Assembly: GCF_025717605.1 (NCBI RefSeq)
Contig: NZ_JAJIRQ010000003.1
Span: forward strand, 310,001-374,000
Origin: Paucibacter sp. TC2R-5
GTDB taxonomy: Bacteria; Pseudomonadota; Gammaproteobacteria; Burkholderiales; Burkholderiaceae_C
DNA: 64,000 bases
Reading direction: 5' to 3'
The position numbers and the translations under genes are program-made. The notes below the pieces were generated by a model. The model was not told where the DNA came from and ran no database searches. It saw only the letters and a list, made by a program, of their open reading frames with translations. The stretch's first letter is position 1. Each line of letters begins with the position of its first letter. Positions 35,204 through 44,581 of the stretch are shown here, piece by piece.

Positions 35204-36553
35204 TCAGTACGCGAAGTCCATGCTGAGGTTGTAGACATGGATGGCCGGGCTGCTGCTCAGATTGCGGCCCACAAGGCCGACACGGTTCAAGGAGCTCACG
35301 CCATTGCCCTGGCCCAGTGGCCTCATGCGGTCGATCTGTGCCTTGAACGCAAGTCCGGGCATCGCGTCCCAGCGTAGACCCAGGCTTTGGCTGTCTTGTT
35401 CGGGCCCTTCGGAGCCGGCCGGTCGGTAGACCTTCAAATTGGGCTTGACCAGGGTTTCATACTCAGGCTTGACTGCGGCCTCGAAGGTTTTGCTCCCCGC
35501 CCGGTGCCAAGACCAAGTGATGTAGGGCGTCAGTTGCTCAAAGCTTCGGGCCAGGGTGATGTAAGCGGCGCGGCTGTTGGCAACGCGCGAATGATGGTGC
35601 AGCCAGATGGCCTCGCTGCTTAAACGCCAAGGGCCTCGTTCATAGCTCACGCCGGCGCTGCTAAAACGAAAGAGGGCCTGATTGACGTCGTATCCTTGTT
35701 CCAGTTCCGCAAAACCGGTGTACAGGCCGCGGCAGAGCAGGGGCGTGCGCGCGCTATTGGCCTTGGACATGCAGGCCAGCTGGCTATCGCCAAATATGCT
35801 GAGGCCCCGTTCGGGCAGGCCTTGGGTGGTGATAAAAGTCTGGCGCGCACGCATATGCGCCAGACGCAAGCCCAGCCCGTCTCTTTGCAGGCTGAGATTC
35901 AGGCCCAACATCTTGTCATACTCAACCGCTTGATTGGTGAGCCCGACCGCGCCTTTGCGCGGGAACTGCTGTCGGCTGCTACCGCCCCAGATTTGTGTCA
36001 AAAAAGCATTACCGGCCCAAGCCTGGCGCCAGATCAGATCAGCGCCGTCGACCCCGTTCAGCGCCAAGGTGTATACGTCCACGGGCGGCCGGACCCATAA
36101 GTTGGCATAGCCCACCAGGCGGGTGTCCGAGGCCGCAAACAAGGGCGCGACAAAGCGCCCGGCGCGCAGGTTGAGTCCGGCACTGGGCTGGTAGCTGAGG
36201 TAGGCCCAGTCAATATCGGGCCGATAGTTGTTCTGGTCATCCCGCCTGGCGGTCAGTTGCAGGGTAGCCGTGGCGCTGGGCAGGAAGTTGTAACGGGCCT
36301 GCACGGCCAGCATGGAGTCAAGACCGCTGGTCCAAGCGCTTTTAGCACCGGAGGGCTGGTTGCCGAAGGGCAGAAAAGTAGCCCCCCCGCTGTCGACCCG
36401 GACCATGGACAGGGTCCCAAAGGTCGCCAAGGAGAAGGCGGCATTACTGTCCTCGACGTCGGCAAGCGCAGCGCCGCCCAATAAGCAGGCCGAGGCCACC
36501 AGCAAGGGCTTTCTCAGTCCGTTCAAGGTAGTGATGATTGCCAAGAGGCTCAT
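35204..36553 (-). CDS. Outer-membrane porin-like protein, copy 1
   Basis: A beta-barrel type protein of 449 aa from the ATG at 36553; a GTG at 36589 would add 12 residues, and neither has a strong Shine-Dalgarno. The signal peptide ends near ALADV. Alternating hydrophobic strands and a C-terminal aromatic (YNLSMDFAY) suit outer-membrane insertion. It is paralogous to the porin at 37067-38410, sharing IDWAYLxYxP, RAGRFVAP and the block VGYANxWVRPPxDVY...VDGxD. It sits between the two PstS-like genes with gaps of 2 bp (downstream) and about 64 bp (upstream). The substrate is unknown. Confidence 0.82.
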   Translation of the reverse strand: MSLLAIITTLNGLRKPLLVASACLLGGAALADVEDSNAAFSLATFGTLSMVRVDSGGATFLPFGNQPSGAKSAWTSGLDSMLAVQARYNFLPSATATLQLTARRDDQNNYRPDIDWAYLSYQPSAGLNLRAGRFVAPLFAASDTRLVGYANLWVRPPVDVYTLALNGVDGADLIWRQAWAGNAFLTQIWGGSSRQQFPRKGAVGLTNQAVEYDKMLGLNLSLQRDGLGLRLAHMRARQTFITTQGLPERGLSIFGDSQLACMSKANSARTPLLCRGLYTGFAELEQGYDVNQALFRFSSAGVSYERGPWRLSSEAIWLHHHSRVANSRAAYITLARSFEQLTPYITWSWHRAGSKTFEAAVKPEYETLVKPNLKVYRPAGSEGPEQDSQSLGLRWDAMPGLAFKAQIDRMRPLGQGNGVSSLNRVGLVGRNLSSSPAIHVYNLSMDFAY

Positions 36554-36617
36554 GGTGTCGGAATATCGGCCAAAGATGTTGGGCGGCACCGTTCAGGCGC
36601 CGCCTCGGGTTACGCCC

Positions 36618-37052
36618 TTACAGAGCCAGCAATACCTTGACGCTGGCGTCAACGGCCGATTTCTCGATGTAGCCAACGGCCGAAGGGTTGGCCGCCACGG
36701 CCTTCTTCACCGCGGCGGCACTGTCCATCGCGCGGGGCGGCTGGCCCTTGCCGGTGAAGATCATGCGGGCCCAATAGGCCTTCAGCGCACTGGCGTCTTT
36801 CTTGGTGACGTCTTGATAGAAGCTGTCCCGGGTGGTGCTGCCTTCGGGCAGATCCAAGACAGCGACGGAGCCAACACCCGGCAGGTCGGTACTCTTGCCG
36901 AGATAGAGGTTGCCTACAGCATCAGCATCTAGTTTATTGATGCTGCTCTTGGCATTGGCGACAAGCACCCAGTCTGCAGCCAAAGAGATCGATGGCAAGC
37001 ATGACAGCAGGGCGAGCGTCAGGGCGGCAGTAGTTTTGTTAAAGCTGAACAT
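36618..37052 (-). CDS. Short periplasmic PstS-like protein, copy 2
   Basis: A 144-aa paralogue of the protein at 34776-35201, with a signal peptide ending SLAAD (about residue 26). It carries the same one-lobe PBP-like pattern (NLYLGKSTDLPGVGSV, YWARMIFTGKGQPP, VGYIEKSAVDASVKV). It follows the second porin by 14 bp. The conserved FTGKxxPP loop and the absence of a second lobe suggest that it binds a partner protein or a small anion and does not feed a transporter; no pst genes are nearby. Confidence 0.82.
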   Translation of the reverse strand: MFSFNKTTAALTLALLSCLPSISLAADWVLVANAKSSINKLDADAVGNLYLGKSTDLPGVGSVAVLDLPEGSTTRDSFYQDVTKKDASALKAYWARMIFTGKGQPPRAMDSAAAVKKAVAANPSAVGYIEKSAVDASVKVLLAL

Positions 37053-37066
37053 GTTGATGGCGCTCC

Positions 37067-38410
37067 TCAGAAGACGAAGTCAAGCGCCACGGTCGCCAAC
37101 TTGACGGAGCCGACGGAAGTAGACATAGGTGTGGCGAGCACGCCGTTCACCCGGCTCATGGTTTGCGCATCGGTGGCACCGAAGCTGTTGGTGTTTGGCG
37201 TGTAGCGGTCAAGCTGGAACTTCAAGGCGACCGAAGCCGCGACGTCGACGCGCAAGCCCAGGGACAAGGTGTTGTTGTCCGTATTCGAGGTTTGCACATA
37301 GGGCGCGCCATTGGTGAACTTGCCTGCAATCGCGGCGCTAGGCGTCAAGGTGAGCCGGCGGGTATCCGTCTTGCTGCCCGAGTAAGTCACATAAGGCAGC
37401 AGCTTGCCGATGCGGTAGCCAGCAGTCACGTAGTAGGCGTCGGAATCCGAAAGCGCGGAGTCAGACTTGCGCATCATGTACTCGGCTTGCACAACGACTT
37501 TGCCGTTGTCGTAGGCCAGGCCCAGGTCGGTGATGTTGAAAGGCTTGTGGTCGCGGCGCACGGCGCTGAAAACATCATCAAAGCTCGCGAACAGGGCGCT
37601 GCAGCCTGCGTTGGCTTGTAGGCCAGCATTGCAAGTGGCGCCGGCCGGGTTGAGTCGGAAGCCACGGCCGGTGCTGGGCTCGCTGACTGCAAACAGCGTG
37701 GAAGGGGCTACTTGGCCGTCGGCCTGATAGTTGGTGTGCCGCGCGTCCATGTGGCTGGCGCGGAAGGTCCAGCTGCCCAGTTCAGCGGTCAGGTTCAGCC
37801 CGCCCATGCGGTTGAACTTGATGCCCGAGCCGCCTGCAAACTTCAGGTCATAAGTGCCGAAGTAGGCTTGCGCGCTGTATGAAAACGGGCCCAGTTCACC
37901 GCGGTAGATGGCATCAAGGCCGTCGACATTGTTGATGGTCGCTGAGTTGTATACATCGGTGGGTGGGCGCACCCAGATATTGGCGTAGCCCACATTGCGA
38001 TAGTCCGAACCCATCAGCACCGGAGCGACAAAGCGGCCGGCACGAACCGTCAAGGTACTCATCGGCTTATAGGCCAGGTAAGCCCAGTCGATCGAAGGCT
38101 TAAAGCTGTTTTCTTCATTGCGGCGCGACAGCAGTTGCACGACGGCCTGCAATTTTTCGGTAGGGCGGTAGCTGAGTTGAACACCGAGCTTGCTGTCGTT
38201 GTCGAATTCATGGCTGTTCGCCGTGCCGCTGGGCAAGCGGTTGTCGGAGCGGAACTGAATGTTGGCGTTGTCGGTTTGGACGGCAGACAAGGTGCCAAAG
38301 CCTGACAGCACAAGCGTTTTGCTTTCGTTGGAAATCTCGGCATGGACGGTGGCCGAGCAGGCAATGGCGGCAGCCAAAGCTGTCAGATTACGACGGTGAA
38401 AAAACTTCAT
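37067..38410 (-). CDS. Outer-membrane porin-like protein, copy 2
   Basis: A 447-aa beta-barrel candidate with a clear signal peptide (to VHAEI, about residue 25) and a C-terminal Phe in VALDFVF, the recognition end for outer-membrane assembly. It aligns through most of its length with the porin at 35204-36553 (IDWAYLAYKP, RAGRFVAPVLMGSD, VGYANIWVRPPTDVY, NNVDGLD). It is the gene after the chemoreceptor, at a distance of 156 bp. The porin/PstS-like pair has been duplicated in tandem. The pore substrate cannot be read from sequence. Confidence 0.83.
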   Translation of the reverse strand: MKFFHRRNLTALAAAIACSATVHAEISNESKTLVLSGFGTLSAVQTDNANIQFRSDNRLPSGTANSHEFDNDSKLGVQLSYRPTEKLQAVVQLLSRRNEENSFKPSIDWAYLAYKPMSTLTVRAGRFVAPVLMGSDYRNVGYANIWVRPPTDVYNSATINNVDGLDAIYRGELGPFSYSAQAYFGTYDLKFAGGSGIKFNRMGGLNLTAELGSWTFRASHMDARHTNYQADGQVAPSTLFAVSEPSTGRGFRLNPAGATCNAGLQANAGCSALFASFDDVFSAVRRDHKPFNITDLGLAYDNGKVVVQAEYMMRKSDSALSDSDAYYVTAGYRIGKLLPYVTYSGSKTDTRRLTLTPSAAIAGKFTNGAPYVQTSNTDNNTLSLGLRVDVAASVALKFQLDRYTPNTNSFGATDAQTMSRVNGVLATPMSTSVGSVKLATVALDFVF

Positions 38411-38566
38411 TGAATGGACTTTCTAGGCGGGAGGAAATTTGCATGCGCCGACTTGCCCACCATGCAAATAGGCGACGACACGCTCTGCCCGACTTCTGGT
38501 GAAGGGCAGCGCAGCTGTTGGATTGGGTTTGCCAGAGATCGCAGAGCTGCGGTCTGGCGGTGAGGG

Positions 38567-40093
38567 CTAGGAGGGCTCGTTGCCCGTCTGGAATCGTTGG
38601 GTCAGTGCCGCCAGCCTTTGCGTTTGTTGCTCCAGGCTTGCGGCTGCTGCGGCTGCTTGCTCAACCAGGGCACTGTTTTGCCGGGTGCTGTCATCAATGC
38701 CTGAAATGGCGGTTCCAGCCTCAGTGATGCGCTCGGCTTGTTCGTTACTGGCCTGGGCAATCTCGGTGATCAAGGTGGCCACTGAACTGACCGATTGCAC
38801 AGCGCTTTGCATCGTGCTGCCGGCCAAATTCACTTTGGCTGTGCCGTGTGAGACATGTTGCGCCGAGGCATCAATCAAACCAGCAATTTCTTTGGCAGCC
38901 TCGGCGGCCCGGTGAGCCAGGCGGCGCACTTCTCCGGCGACCACTGCGAAGCCCCGGCCATGCTCGCCGGCGCGCGCCGCTTCGATCGACGCGTTCAGCG
39001 CGAGGATATTGGTCTGGAATGCGATGCCGTCGATGACGCCGGTTATCTCGGAAATCTTTTTGGATGATTCGGTGATCTGCTGCATCGAAACGATGGCTTC
39101 CCGAACCGCCTCACCGCCACGCTCCGCTTCCTCGCAGGCATTTGCAGCATTCCGGGTGGCTTGTCTGGCGTTGGCCGCGTTGTGCCGCACCGAGTCGGTC
39201 AGTAGTTGCATGGTCTGGGTGGTCACTTCGACCGCACTTGCTTGAGCTTCGGTTCGTTTGGAGAGGTCCAGATTACCGGCGGCAATCTCGCGCGCCGCGT
39301 AGGCAATTTCGCCGGCGCCGTCGCGGACTTGATCGACCATATCGCGAAGGCTATAGGACATGACGCAGATAGCACTCAACAAGTCGTTGCCTGATTCGCC
39401 TTTGCCTTCGATGTGGCGGGACAAATCACCCTCGGCTATTTCCTGCATGACATCACGAACCTCGGCAGGTTCCGCACCAAGCTGACCCCAGACGCTGGAG
39501 ATGATCCGCCAAGAGGCGAACATCAGGGCGGTCAGCACAAATGCTGCGCTGATGAGGGTGACTTTGCTGACCGACTGCACGCCTTGTTGACTACCGATCA
39601 GCATCTGGTCAAAGGCTTCCTGTGCCAGTTGGGTTTCTTGCTCCAAAGCCGTTCGCAGGGCCTTGAGGCTCGTCTGCATGCGCGGCACAGCGCTAGCTGC
39701 TTCGCCATCGGCCTTACCGAGCAGGATCAAAGCGGTGTTGTTCGCATCGCGGGCATATGCGTTGCTTGCCAGCAAGAGACTCTGAGCCGCATCCGCGCGA
39801 CCAGTTACCCGGGAGATGCGCTCCAGGTTCTGATTCATGCCTTGCGTCAAGCGGCCCGCGTCTTCGAGCCGCTTCGGTTCGGTCTCGCTGACCGCCGCTT
39901 GAAACGCGACCGAAATAGGGTCCAACAATGCCAGCGCCTGAGTTGCGGCAGTCAGATGCGGATAGGCATCTCTGCCCATCTTGTTGATGGTTTCAGACGT
40001 CTTGTGGGAGACGGTCAGAATGATGCCGATGCTGATTGCAAAGATGAGGGCCGCTATCGCCGGCAAGGCCCATATCCGTTGTTTGATTCCCAT
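38567..40093 (-). CDS. Methyl-accepting chemotaxis protein with four-helix-bundle sensor
   Basis: A chemoreceptor of 508 aa. Helix 1 is at about 9-28, followed by a periplasmic helical domain of about 145 residues (4HB/Tar-like), helix 2 at about 175-197, HAMP, and a signalling domain with the tip [19 protein letters not shown]. No CheB/CheR-binding pentapeptide is present at the C-terminus (NEPS end). It is first in the row of porin and PstS-like genes on the same strand. A link between chemotactic sensing and those periplasmic proteins is an inference from order. Confidence 0.92.
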   Translation of the reverse strand: MGIKQRIWALPAIAALIFAISIGIILTVSHKTSETINKMGRDAYPHLTAATQALALLDPISVAFQAAVSETEPKRLEDAGRLTQGMNQNLERISRVTGRADAAQSLLLASNAYARDANNTALILLGKADGEAASAVPRMQTSLKALRTALEQETQLAQEAFDQMLIGSQQGVQSVSKVTLISAAFVLTALMFASWRIISSVWGQLGAEPAEVRDVMQEIAEGDLSRHIEGKGESGNDLLSAICVMSYSLRDMVDQVRDGAGEIAYAAREIAAGNLDLSKRTEAQASAVEVTTQTMQLLTDSVRHNAANARQATRNAANACEEAERGGEAVREAIVSMQQITESSKKISEITGVIDGIAFQTNILALNASIEAARAGEHGRGFAVVAGEVRRLAHRAAEAAKEIAGLIDASAQHVSHGTAKVNLAGSTMQSAVQSVSSVATLITEIAQASNEQAERITEAGTAISGIDDSTRQNSALVEQAAAAAASLEQQTQRLAALTQRFQTGNEPS

Positions 40094-40936
40094 GAGATAC
40101 CAACTGTGCTGCCGTTGAAATTAACAAGGCTGCAGTGTCGTTTTCGGGGGCGGCGGCGTCATGATCGCTGCTTGACCAAACCATGACCATTCAATCCCGG
40201 CAGGCGTAGAAGCCGTTCTGGCTTCAAAACAGCCTTGCATGACTGCATCGTTTGCAGCGATCGACCTACTCCGCAGAATTCCCTGTGTCCAAGGATTCGA
40301 TCCGAACTGGAACAAGCTAGGCGCTTACGACCGTTGTGGTCCCTCTGCTTTGAGAAATCGCGTCGCGCACGAAACAAAGCCTTGTGGAAGCGGACACCGC
40401 TTACCTTAGCAAACCGGTGGAGTTAATCGCGGCTTGTGAACGGTGTAGTTGGATCAGACAATACTTCGCGCCCTGATGGTCATGTGCCTCGGATTTTGCG
40501 GATCGGCAGCTTCGGAAGGTAAAGCTGACTTTTGACCAAGGCAATGTTCAATGGCGGGTGTCGGAGGCAGCAGTCATTGGCTTGCCAAATTCGAACGACT
40601 GCAGCCAGCTTTCCAGCGTCGAGAGATCTCGCACGATGGGCGACAGCAATTGGGACCAAGCTGACTTCCAAATTCAGCGGGCAATCAGATCGACTGGGCA
40701 CCCTGGTTTGGAGTTCTACTCCAACTCTGGGGCGCCTCAGCGCAACTGCTCCCCCCGCCCCCTCTGGCTTCTCAATGGCCATCATGCTTTCCGTCAGCGC
40801 CACAAGAAAGAGGTAGATCAGCCGGCCACTGTGATGTCCGTGGAAGGGCCCCAAGGCGTACATCAAGAACACCGTCGCCCTGCCCTTTAATGCGCTGTTC
40901 AGCCGTCTGGCCTATTGAAGTTGGTGTGGCAGTTTT
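40094..40936. other. 843-bp interval without a recognisable gene
   Basis: Both strands have open frames of 95-130 codons between about 40480 and 40890, but none shows a recognisable domain, a ribosome-binding site or convincing codon use, and frames change within the segment. Near the right end a +1 shifted frame reads KAYIKNTVALPFNALF before a stop, as if a decayed gene were present. The left part must hold the promoter of the chemoreceptor at 38567-40093. The interval is less GC-rich than its neighbours. Confidence 0.5.
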
Positions 40937-42385
40937 TCAAGGTTTGACGGCCGCCGCCAACCACTCCACCGTCAGGCGACCCAACTCCGGGTTGTAGCGT
41001 TCTTGCAGCGCTGGCAGCATCTTGCCCGGCTCGGCCAAGGCCGCCGCCTCTTGATAAGAGCCAACCTTGATGAACGCATGCTCGGTGCCAGGAACCAGGA
41101 GATAGCTACCCTGCCCCGGATGACTCTCGTTGACCACTGCGGCGATGCTTTTGGCGTCGCGGTCATGAAGGGCTTGCAGATCGAACTCGCCATACATGGC
41201 CAAGACCTTGCCGCTGACCTGGCTCCAGGCCGCCGCCATAGGGCGCTGGTTCATCTGCTGCCAGAACTTGTAGTTACGACCATACATATAGTCGCCATCG
41301 CTGATGTCGTTGCCACCTGCTTCAAGCAGTTGTCGCCAGCCCAGGTTCTGCGCCTTCAACTGCTGCGGGCTCTGCCCCTGCTCCAACCAACCGTAGTAAA
41401 CCGGCAGCATTGCCCGCAGCTTGGCCTCGGCTTCGACATGGCTGCTGCCTGTATAGGTTGACTGAATGCGGGCATGGTCGATGAAGTACTCCAACCAAGA
41501 GCGCATCACCACGCCGTAGACCATGATGCCCTTGGGCTGATGCACTTGCGCCAACAGCGGCGCCGTCACGCTGCCCATCGAATGGCCGAAGAAGAATATC
41601 TGCGCGGGGTCGACAAAGTCTTGCTTCAATAGCTGGCGATAGACCTGCTGATGCAGCGCCAACTCCTCCTCGTAGTCGATGTCGCGGCAGTCCTTGCTGG
41701 CGCGGCTGTCGCCGATATTCGGGCGCTCGACGCGAAACACCGCATAGCCAGCCCGCGTCCAGTCATCGATCAAGCGCTTGCCGGCATGCGTCGAATTGGG
41801 CGGGTACTCCTGCGAGTCGCAGCTATAGCCCTGCAGCCAAAAGATGGTCGGCAGCTTGCCCGACTTGTTGGCGCCGGACTTGGGGATGTGGCTGATGGTG
41901 CGCAGCGTTCCGAGCGACACCGGCGCCGCGCCGTAGCGGACCTGCGCATATTCCGAGGTTTCCAGCGGCCGGCCCTGGGCCAGCCCTTGCCGCATCTGGC
42001 GCTCGCCGCTGGCAGACAGCGTTAGCGCCTCCAGCGGCGAGCCTTCTCTCAAGTTGCGGGTGAAGGCGGCCAGATCCTCGAAACGAGCAAACTTGTGCCC
42101 GTTCAGCGATAGCAGCAAGTCCCCCACCTTGAACCCCATTTGATCGGCGCTGGAGCCGGCAAGCACCAAGGTGATCAGCAAGCCATCACCGACGTTCACA
42201 CCCAGGGTTTTGGCCGTTAGATCGTCCAAGGCCTTGGCGCCGACGCCCAGCACGCCCTTGCGGGACAGCTCTCCTGCAGCGCCGGTTTGCTCAAGCTCGG
42301 CGCTGCGCGCAGGCATGGCTGCGGCCAAGCAAGTCGCCACCAACACGGCGGTCAAACTCGCGATTGCGGTTTTTCTTTTCATCAT
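40937..42385 (-). CDS. Exported PDZ-domain alpha/beta hydrolase
   Basis: A protein of 482 aa with a signal peptide (to about residue 29, PARSAEL). A PDZ-like domain (about 40-130: GLLITLVLAGSSADQMGFKVGDLLLSLNG) comes before an alpha/beta-hydrolase domain. The nucleophile elbow is GHSMGS, with an acid candidate in MYGEFD and the His in GTEHAF near the C-terminus. The oxyanion region is FWLQGYSCDSQEY. PDZ plus hydrolase in one exported chain is uncommon. The gene starts 16 bp after the M13 peptidase and so shares its transcript. It may be a secreted esterase or peptidase. Confidence 0.8.
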   Translation of the reverse strand: MMKRKTAIASLTAVLVATCLAAAMPARSAELEQTGAAGELSRKGVLGVGAKALDDLTAKTLGVNVGDGLLITLVLAGSSADQMGFKVGDLLLSLNGHKFARFEDLAAFTRNLREGSPLEALTLSASGERQMRQGLAQGRPLETSEYAQVRYGAAPVSLGTLRTISHIPKSGANKSGKLPTIFWLQGYSCDSQEYPPNSTHAGKRLIDDWTRAGYAVFRVERPNIGDSRASKDCRDIDYEEELALHQQVYRQLLKQDFVDPAQIFFFGHSMGSVTAPLLAQVHQPKGIMVYGVVMRSWLEYFIDHARIQSTYTGSSHVEAEAKLRAMLPVYYGWLEQGQSPQQLKAQNLGWRQLLEAGGNDISDGDYMYGRNYKFWQQMNQRPMAAAWSQVSGKVLAMYGEFDLQALHDRDAKSIAAVVNESHPGQGSYLLVPGTEHAFIKVGSYQEAAALAEPGKMLPALQERYNPELGRLTVEWLAAAVKP

Positions 42386-42401
42386 CGCTCGCAAGAACCT
42401 T

Positions 42402-44468
42402 CTACCAAATCCGAATCCGCTCGGCCTCGGGCTTGAACATCTTGTCGCCCGGCTTGGTTGCGAAGGCTTCGTGGAAGCCGTCGTGGTTGACCGGCGTGCC
42501 ATTGGCGCGGAACTCGGCCGGGGAATGCGGGTCGGACAGCAACTGCTGCAGCGTTTGCTCATCCCGCGTCTTGCCGCGCCAGACCTGGGCGAAGCCATAG
42601 AAGAAACGTTGTTCGCCACTGCGCCCGTCTATCACTGCAGCCGGCTGGCCCTGCAGCGAATGCTTGTAGGCCTTGTAAGCAATCTGCAGGCCGGACAAAT
42701 CGGCGATGTTTTCACCCAAGGTGAGCTTGCCATTGACCTGCTTGCCCGGGATCGGTGAGTAGCCGTCGAACTGGTCCGCTAGCTTGGCGGCGATCGCCTC
42801 AAAGGCCTTGCGGTCTGCCTCGCCCCACCAGTTGCGCAGCGCGCCGTCGCCGTCAAACTGGCTGCCGCTGTCATCAAAGCCGTGACTGATCTCGTGCCCG
42901 ATCACCGCGCCGATGGCGCCGTAATTGACCGCATCATCGGCATTGATGTCGAAGAACGGCGGCTGCAGAATCGCCGCCGGGAAAGTGATCGCATTGAAGC
43001 TTGGGCTGTAGGACGCATTGACCGTCTGCGGCGTCATACCCCACTCATTGCGGTCCACCGACTTACCGGCCTTGGCGACTTGGCGCTGCCAGCGGAACGC
43101 CGCCGCACGCTCGGCATTGCCAAGCGCATCGCCGGCAATCACCTTCAAACCGCTGTAATCGCGCCACTGTTCGGGGTAGCCGATCTTGGTGATGAACTTG
43201 GCGAGCTTTTGTTGCGCGCTGGCCTTGGTGGCCGGGCTCATCCAGGCCAGGCCGTCGATGGACTCGCGGTAAGCCTGCATGAGATTGGCCACCAAGGCCT
43301 GCATGCGCGCCTTGTGCTCGGGCGAAAAATGCCGCGCCACATAGAGCTGGCCCACACCCTCGCCCAAAGCCCCGTTCAGCTCGGCAATGCTGCGCTGCCA
43401 GCGCGGCATCTCGGCCGAAGTGCCGCTCAAGGCCTGGTCCCTGAAGGCAAATCGGGCCTCGCGGAACTCCTTGGGCAGCACGGCGGCGGCGGCGTCCAGG
43501 CTGCGCAGCTTGAAGTACAGCTTCCAGTCGGCCAAGGGCAGCTCGGTATAGAGCTTGGCTGTTGCCGTGGCCGTGCTGGGCTGGGCGACGGACAGGCGCG
43601 TCTGACCGCCCAAACCGGCCGCCTGCATGAAGCCTGCCCAATCAAAGCCGGGCGCCAAGGCCTGCAGCTCGGCCACGCTCATCGGGTTGTAGCGCTTGGC
43701 TGGGTTGCGGTTTTGTACGCGGTCCCAGTGCGCTTGCGCCAAGGCCTGCTCGAGGCCCAAAACACGCTGTGCCGCAGCCTGGGGCTCGGCCTCGCCAGCG
43801 AGCCGGGCCAGCGTCGTCAGGTATTGCGCATAGGCCGCAAACGCCTTGCTTAGACGGGCATCGTTCTTTTCATTGAGGTAGTAGTCGCGATCGGGCAGCC
43901 CCAGCCCGCCTTGGAACGCCGACACCCGGTTGATGGTGGGCTCTTTGTAATCGGCCGACACGTTCAAGTTGATCGGCAAAGACAGCTGACCTTGCACCGC
44001 GCCCTGCCACTGGGCCAGCTCGTTCAGGTCCTTGACCGCATCCAGGCGCGCCAGCTGCGGCGCGATCGCCTTGAGGCCAAGGCGGTCGATCGCGTCCGTG
44101 TCGAGATAGCTCGCGTAAGTGTCGGCAATCTTTTGCTCCAGGCTGCCTATCACCGGCTTGCGCGCCAGAGGCTTGGCCACCAGTTCTTCGACGATGACGC
44201 GCACGCGCTCGTCCGACAAATCCCGCAACTGGATAAAGCTGCCGACGCGCGCCTTGTCGGCGGGCAGCTCGTAGGTCGCCAGCCAGTGACCATTGACGGC
44301 GCGAAACAAATCATCTTGCGGGCGCACGCTGGCATCAAAGGCACTGGCATCCAGTCCGGCGCTCAAAGGCGCCGACGTGCCCGCGTAGGCCGTCGACGTC
44401 AACAAAGCAGCCTGCATCAGCAGACAGGGCAAGAGTCGAAGTTTGGCTAAGGATTTCATAGGGCGCAT
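42402..44468 (-). CDS. M13 family (neprilysin/PepO-like) zinc metallopeptidase
   Basis: An exported oligopeptidase of 688 aa with a signal peptide to about residue 29 (TAYAG). The zinc site is H525-E-I-S-H529 (GHEISHGFDD), with the third ligand E586 in LGENIADLSG. The M13 N-terminal helical domain (RPQDDLFRAVNGHW) is intact, and the substrate-binding NAY-like motif appears as VNASYSP. The C-terminus IRIW is shorter than the common CxxW. An ATG three codons downstream (44459) is an alternative start. It is co-transcribed with the PDZ-hydrolase gene. Role: degradation of short peptides in the periplasm or outside. Confidence 0.92.
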   Translation of the reverse strand: MRPMKSLAKLRLLPCLLMQAALLTSTAYAGTSAPLSAGLDASAFDASVRPQDDLFRAVNGHWLATYELPADKARVGSFIQLRDLSDERVRVIVEELVAKPLARKPVIGSLEQKIADTYASYLDTDAIDRLGLKAIAPQLARLDAVKDLNELAQWQGAVQGQLSLPINLNVSADYKEPTINRVSAFQGGLGLPDRDYYLNEKNDARLSKAFAAYAQYLTTLARLAGEAEPQAAAQRVLGLEQALAQAHWDRVQNRNPAKRYNPMSVAELQALAPGFDWAGFMQAAGLGGQTRLSVAQPSTATATAKLYTELPLADWKLYFKLRSLDAAAAVLPKEFREARFAFRDQALSGTSAEMPRWQRSIAELNGALGEGVGQLYVARHFSPEHKARMQALVANLMQAYRESIDGLAWMSPATKASAQQKLAKFITKIGYPEQWRDYSGLKVIAGDALGNAERAAAFRWQRQVAKAGKSVDRNEWGMTPQTVNASYSPSFNAITFPAAILQPPFFDINADDAVNYGAIGAVIGHEISHGFDDSGSQFDGDGALRNWWGEADRKAFEAIAAKLADQFDGYSPIPGKQVNGKLTLGENIADLSGLQIAYKAYKHSLQGQPAAVIDGRSGEQRFFYGFAQVWRGKTRDEQTLQQLLSDPHSPAEFRANGTPVNHDGFHEAFATKPGDKMFKPEAERIRIW

Positions 44469-44581
44469 GAATAAAGAAAGCTCAAGGCTAACGCCCAGCT
44501 GCGCTTGAGCCGAAAGTTTTCATCATGGGACATTCCCGAACTCGCACGGCAAGGCGAAGCTAGGCCTTGCCGGCGCCGGGC

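Noticed and set aside
34776-37052. The two short PstS-like proteins as truncated phosphate-transport components.
   Set aside because: Both have intact signal peptides, similar lengths and conserved C-termini, so they are complete short proteins; no pstCAB genes are nearby.
40288-40315. GGATTCGATCC resembling a tRNA T-arm.
   Set aside because: The flanking bases cannot form the 5-bp T stem, and no anticodon arm or acceptor stem is found nearby.
40365-40430. CAAAGCC and GCAAACC motifs suggesting a second cyclic-di-GMP riboswitch upstream of the chemoreceptor at 38567-40093.
   Set aside because: The motifs are in the wrong order on either strand and the TAGCGGGGTT element is missing.
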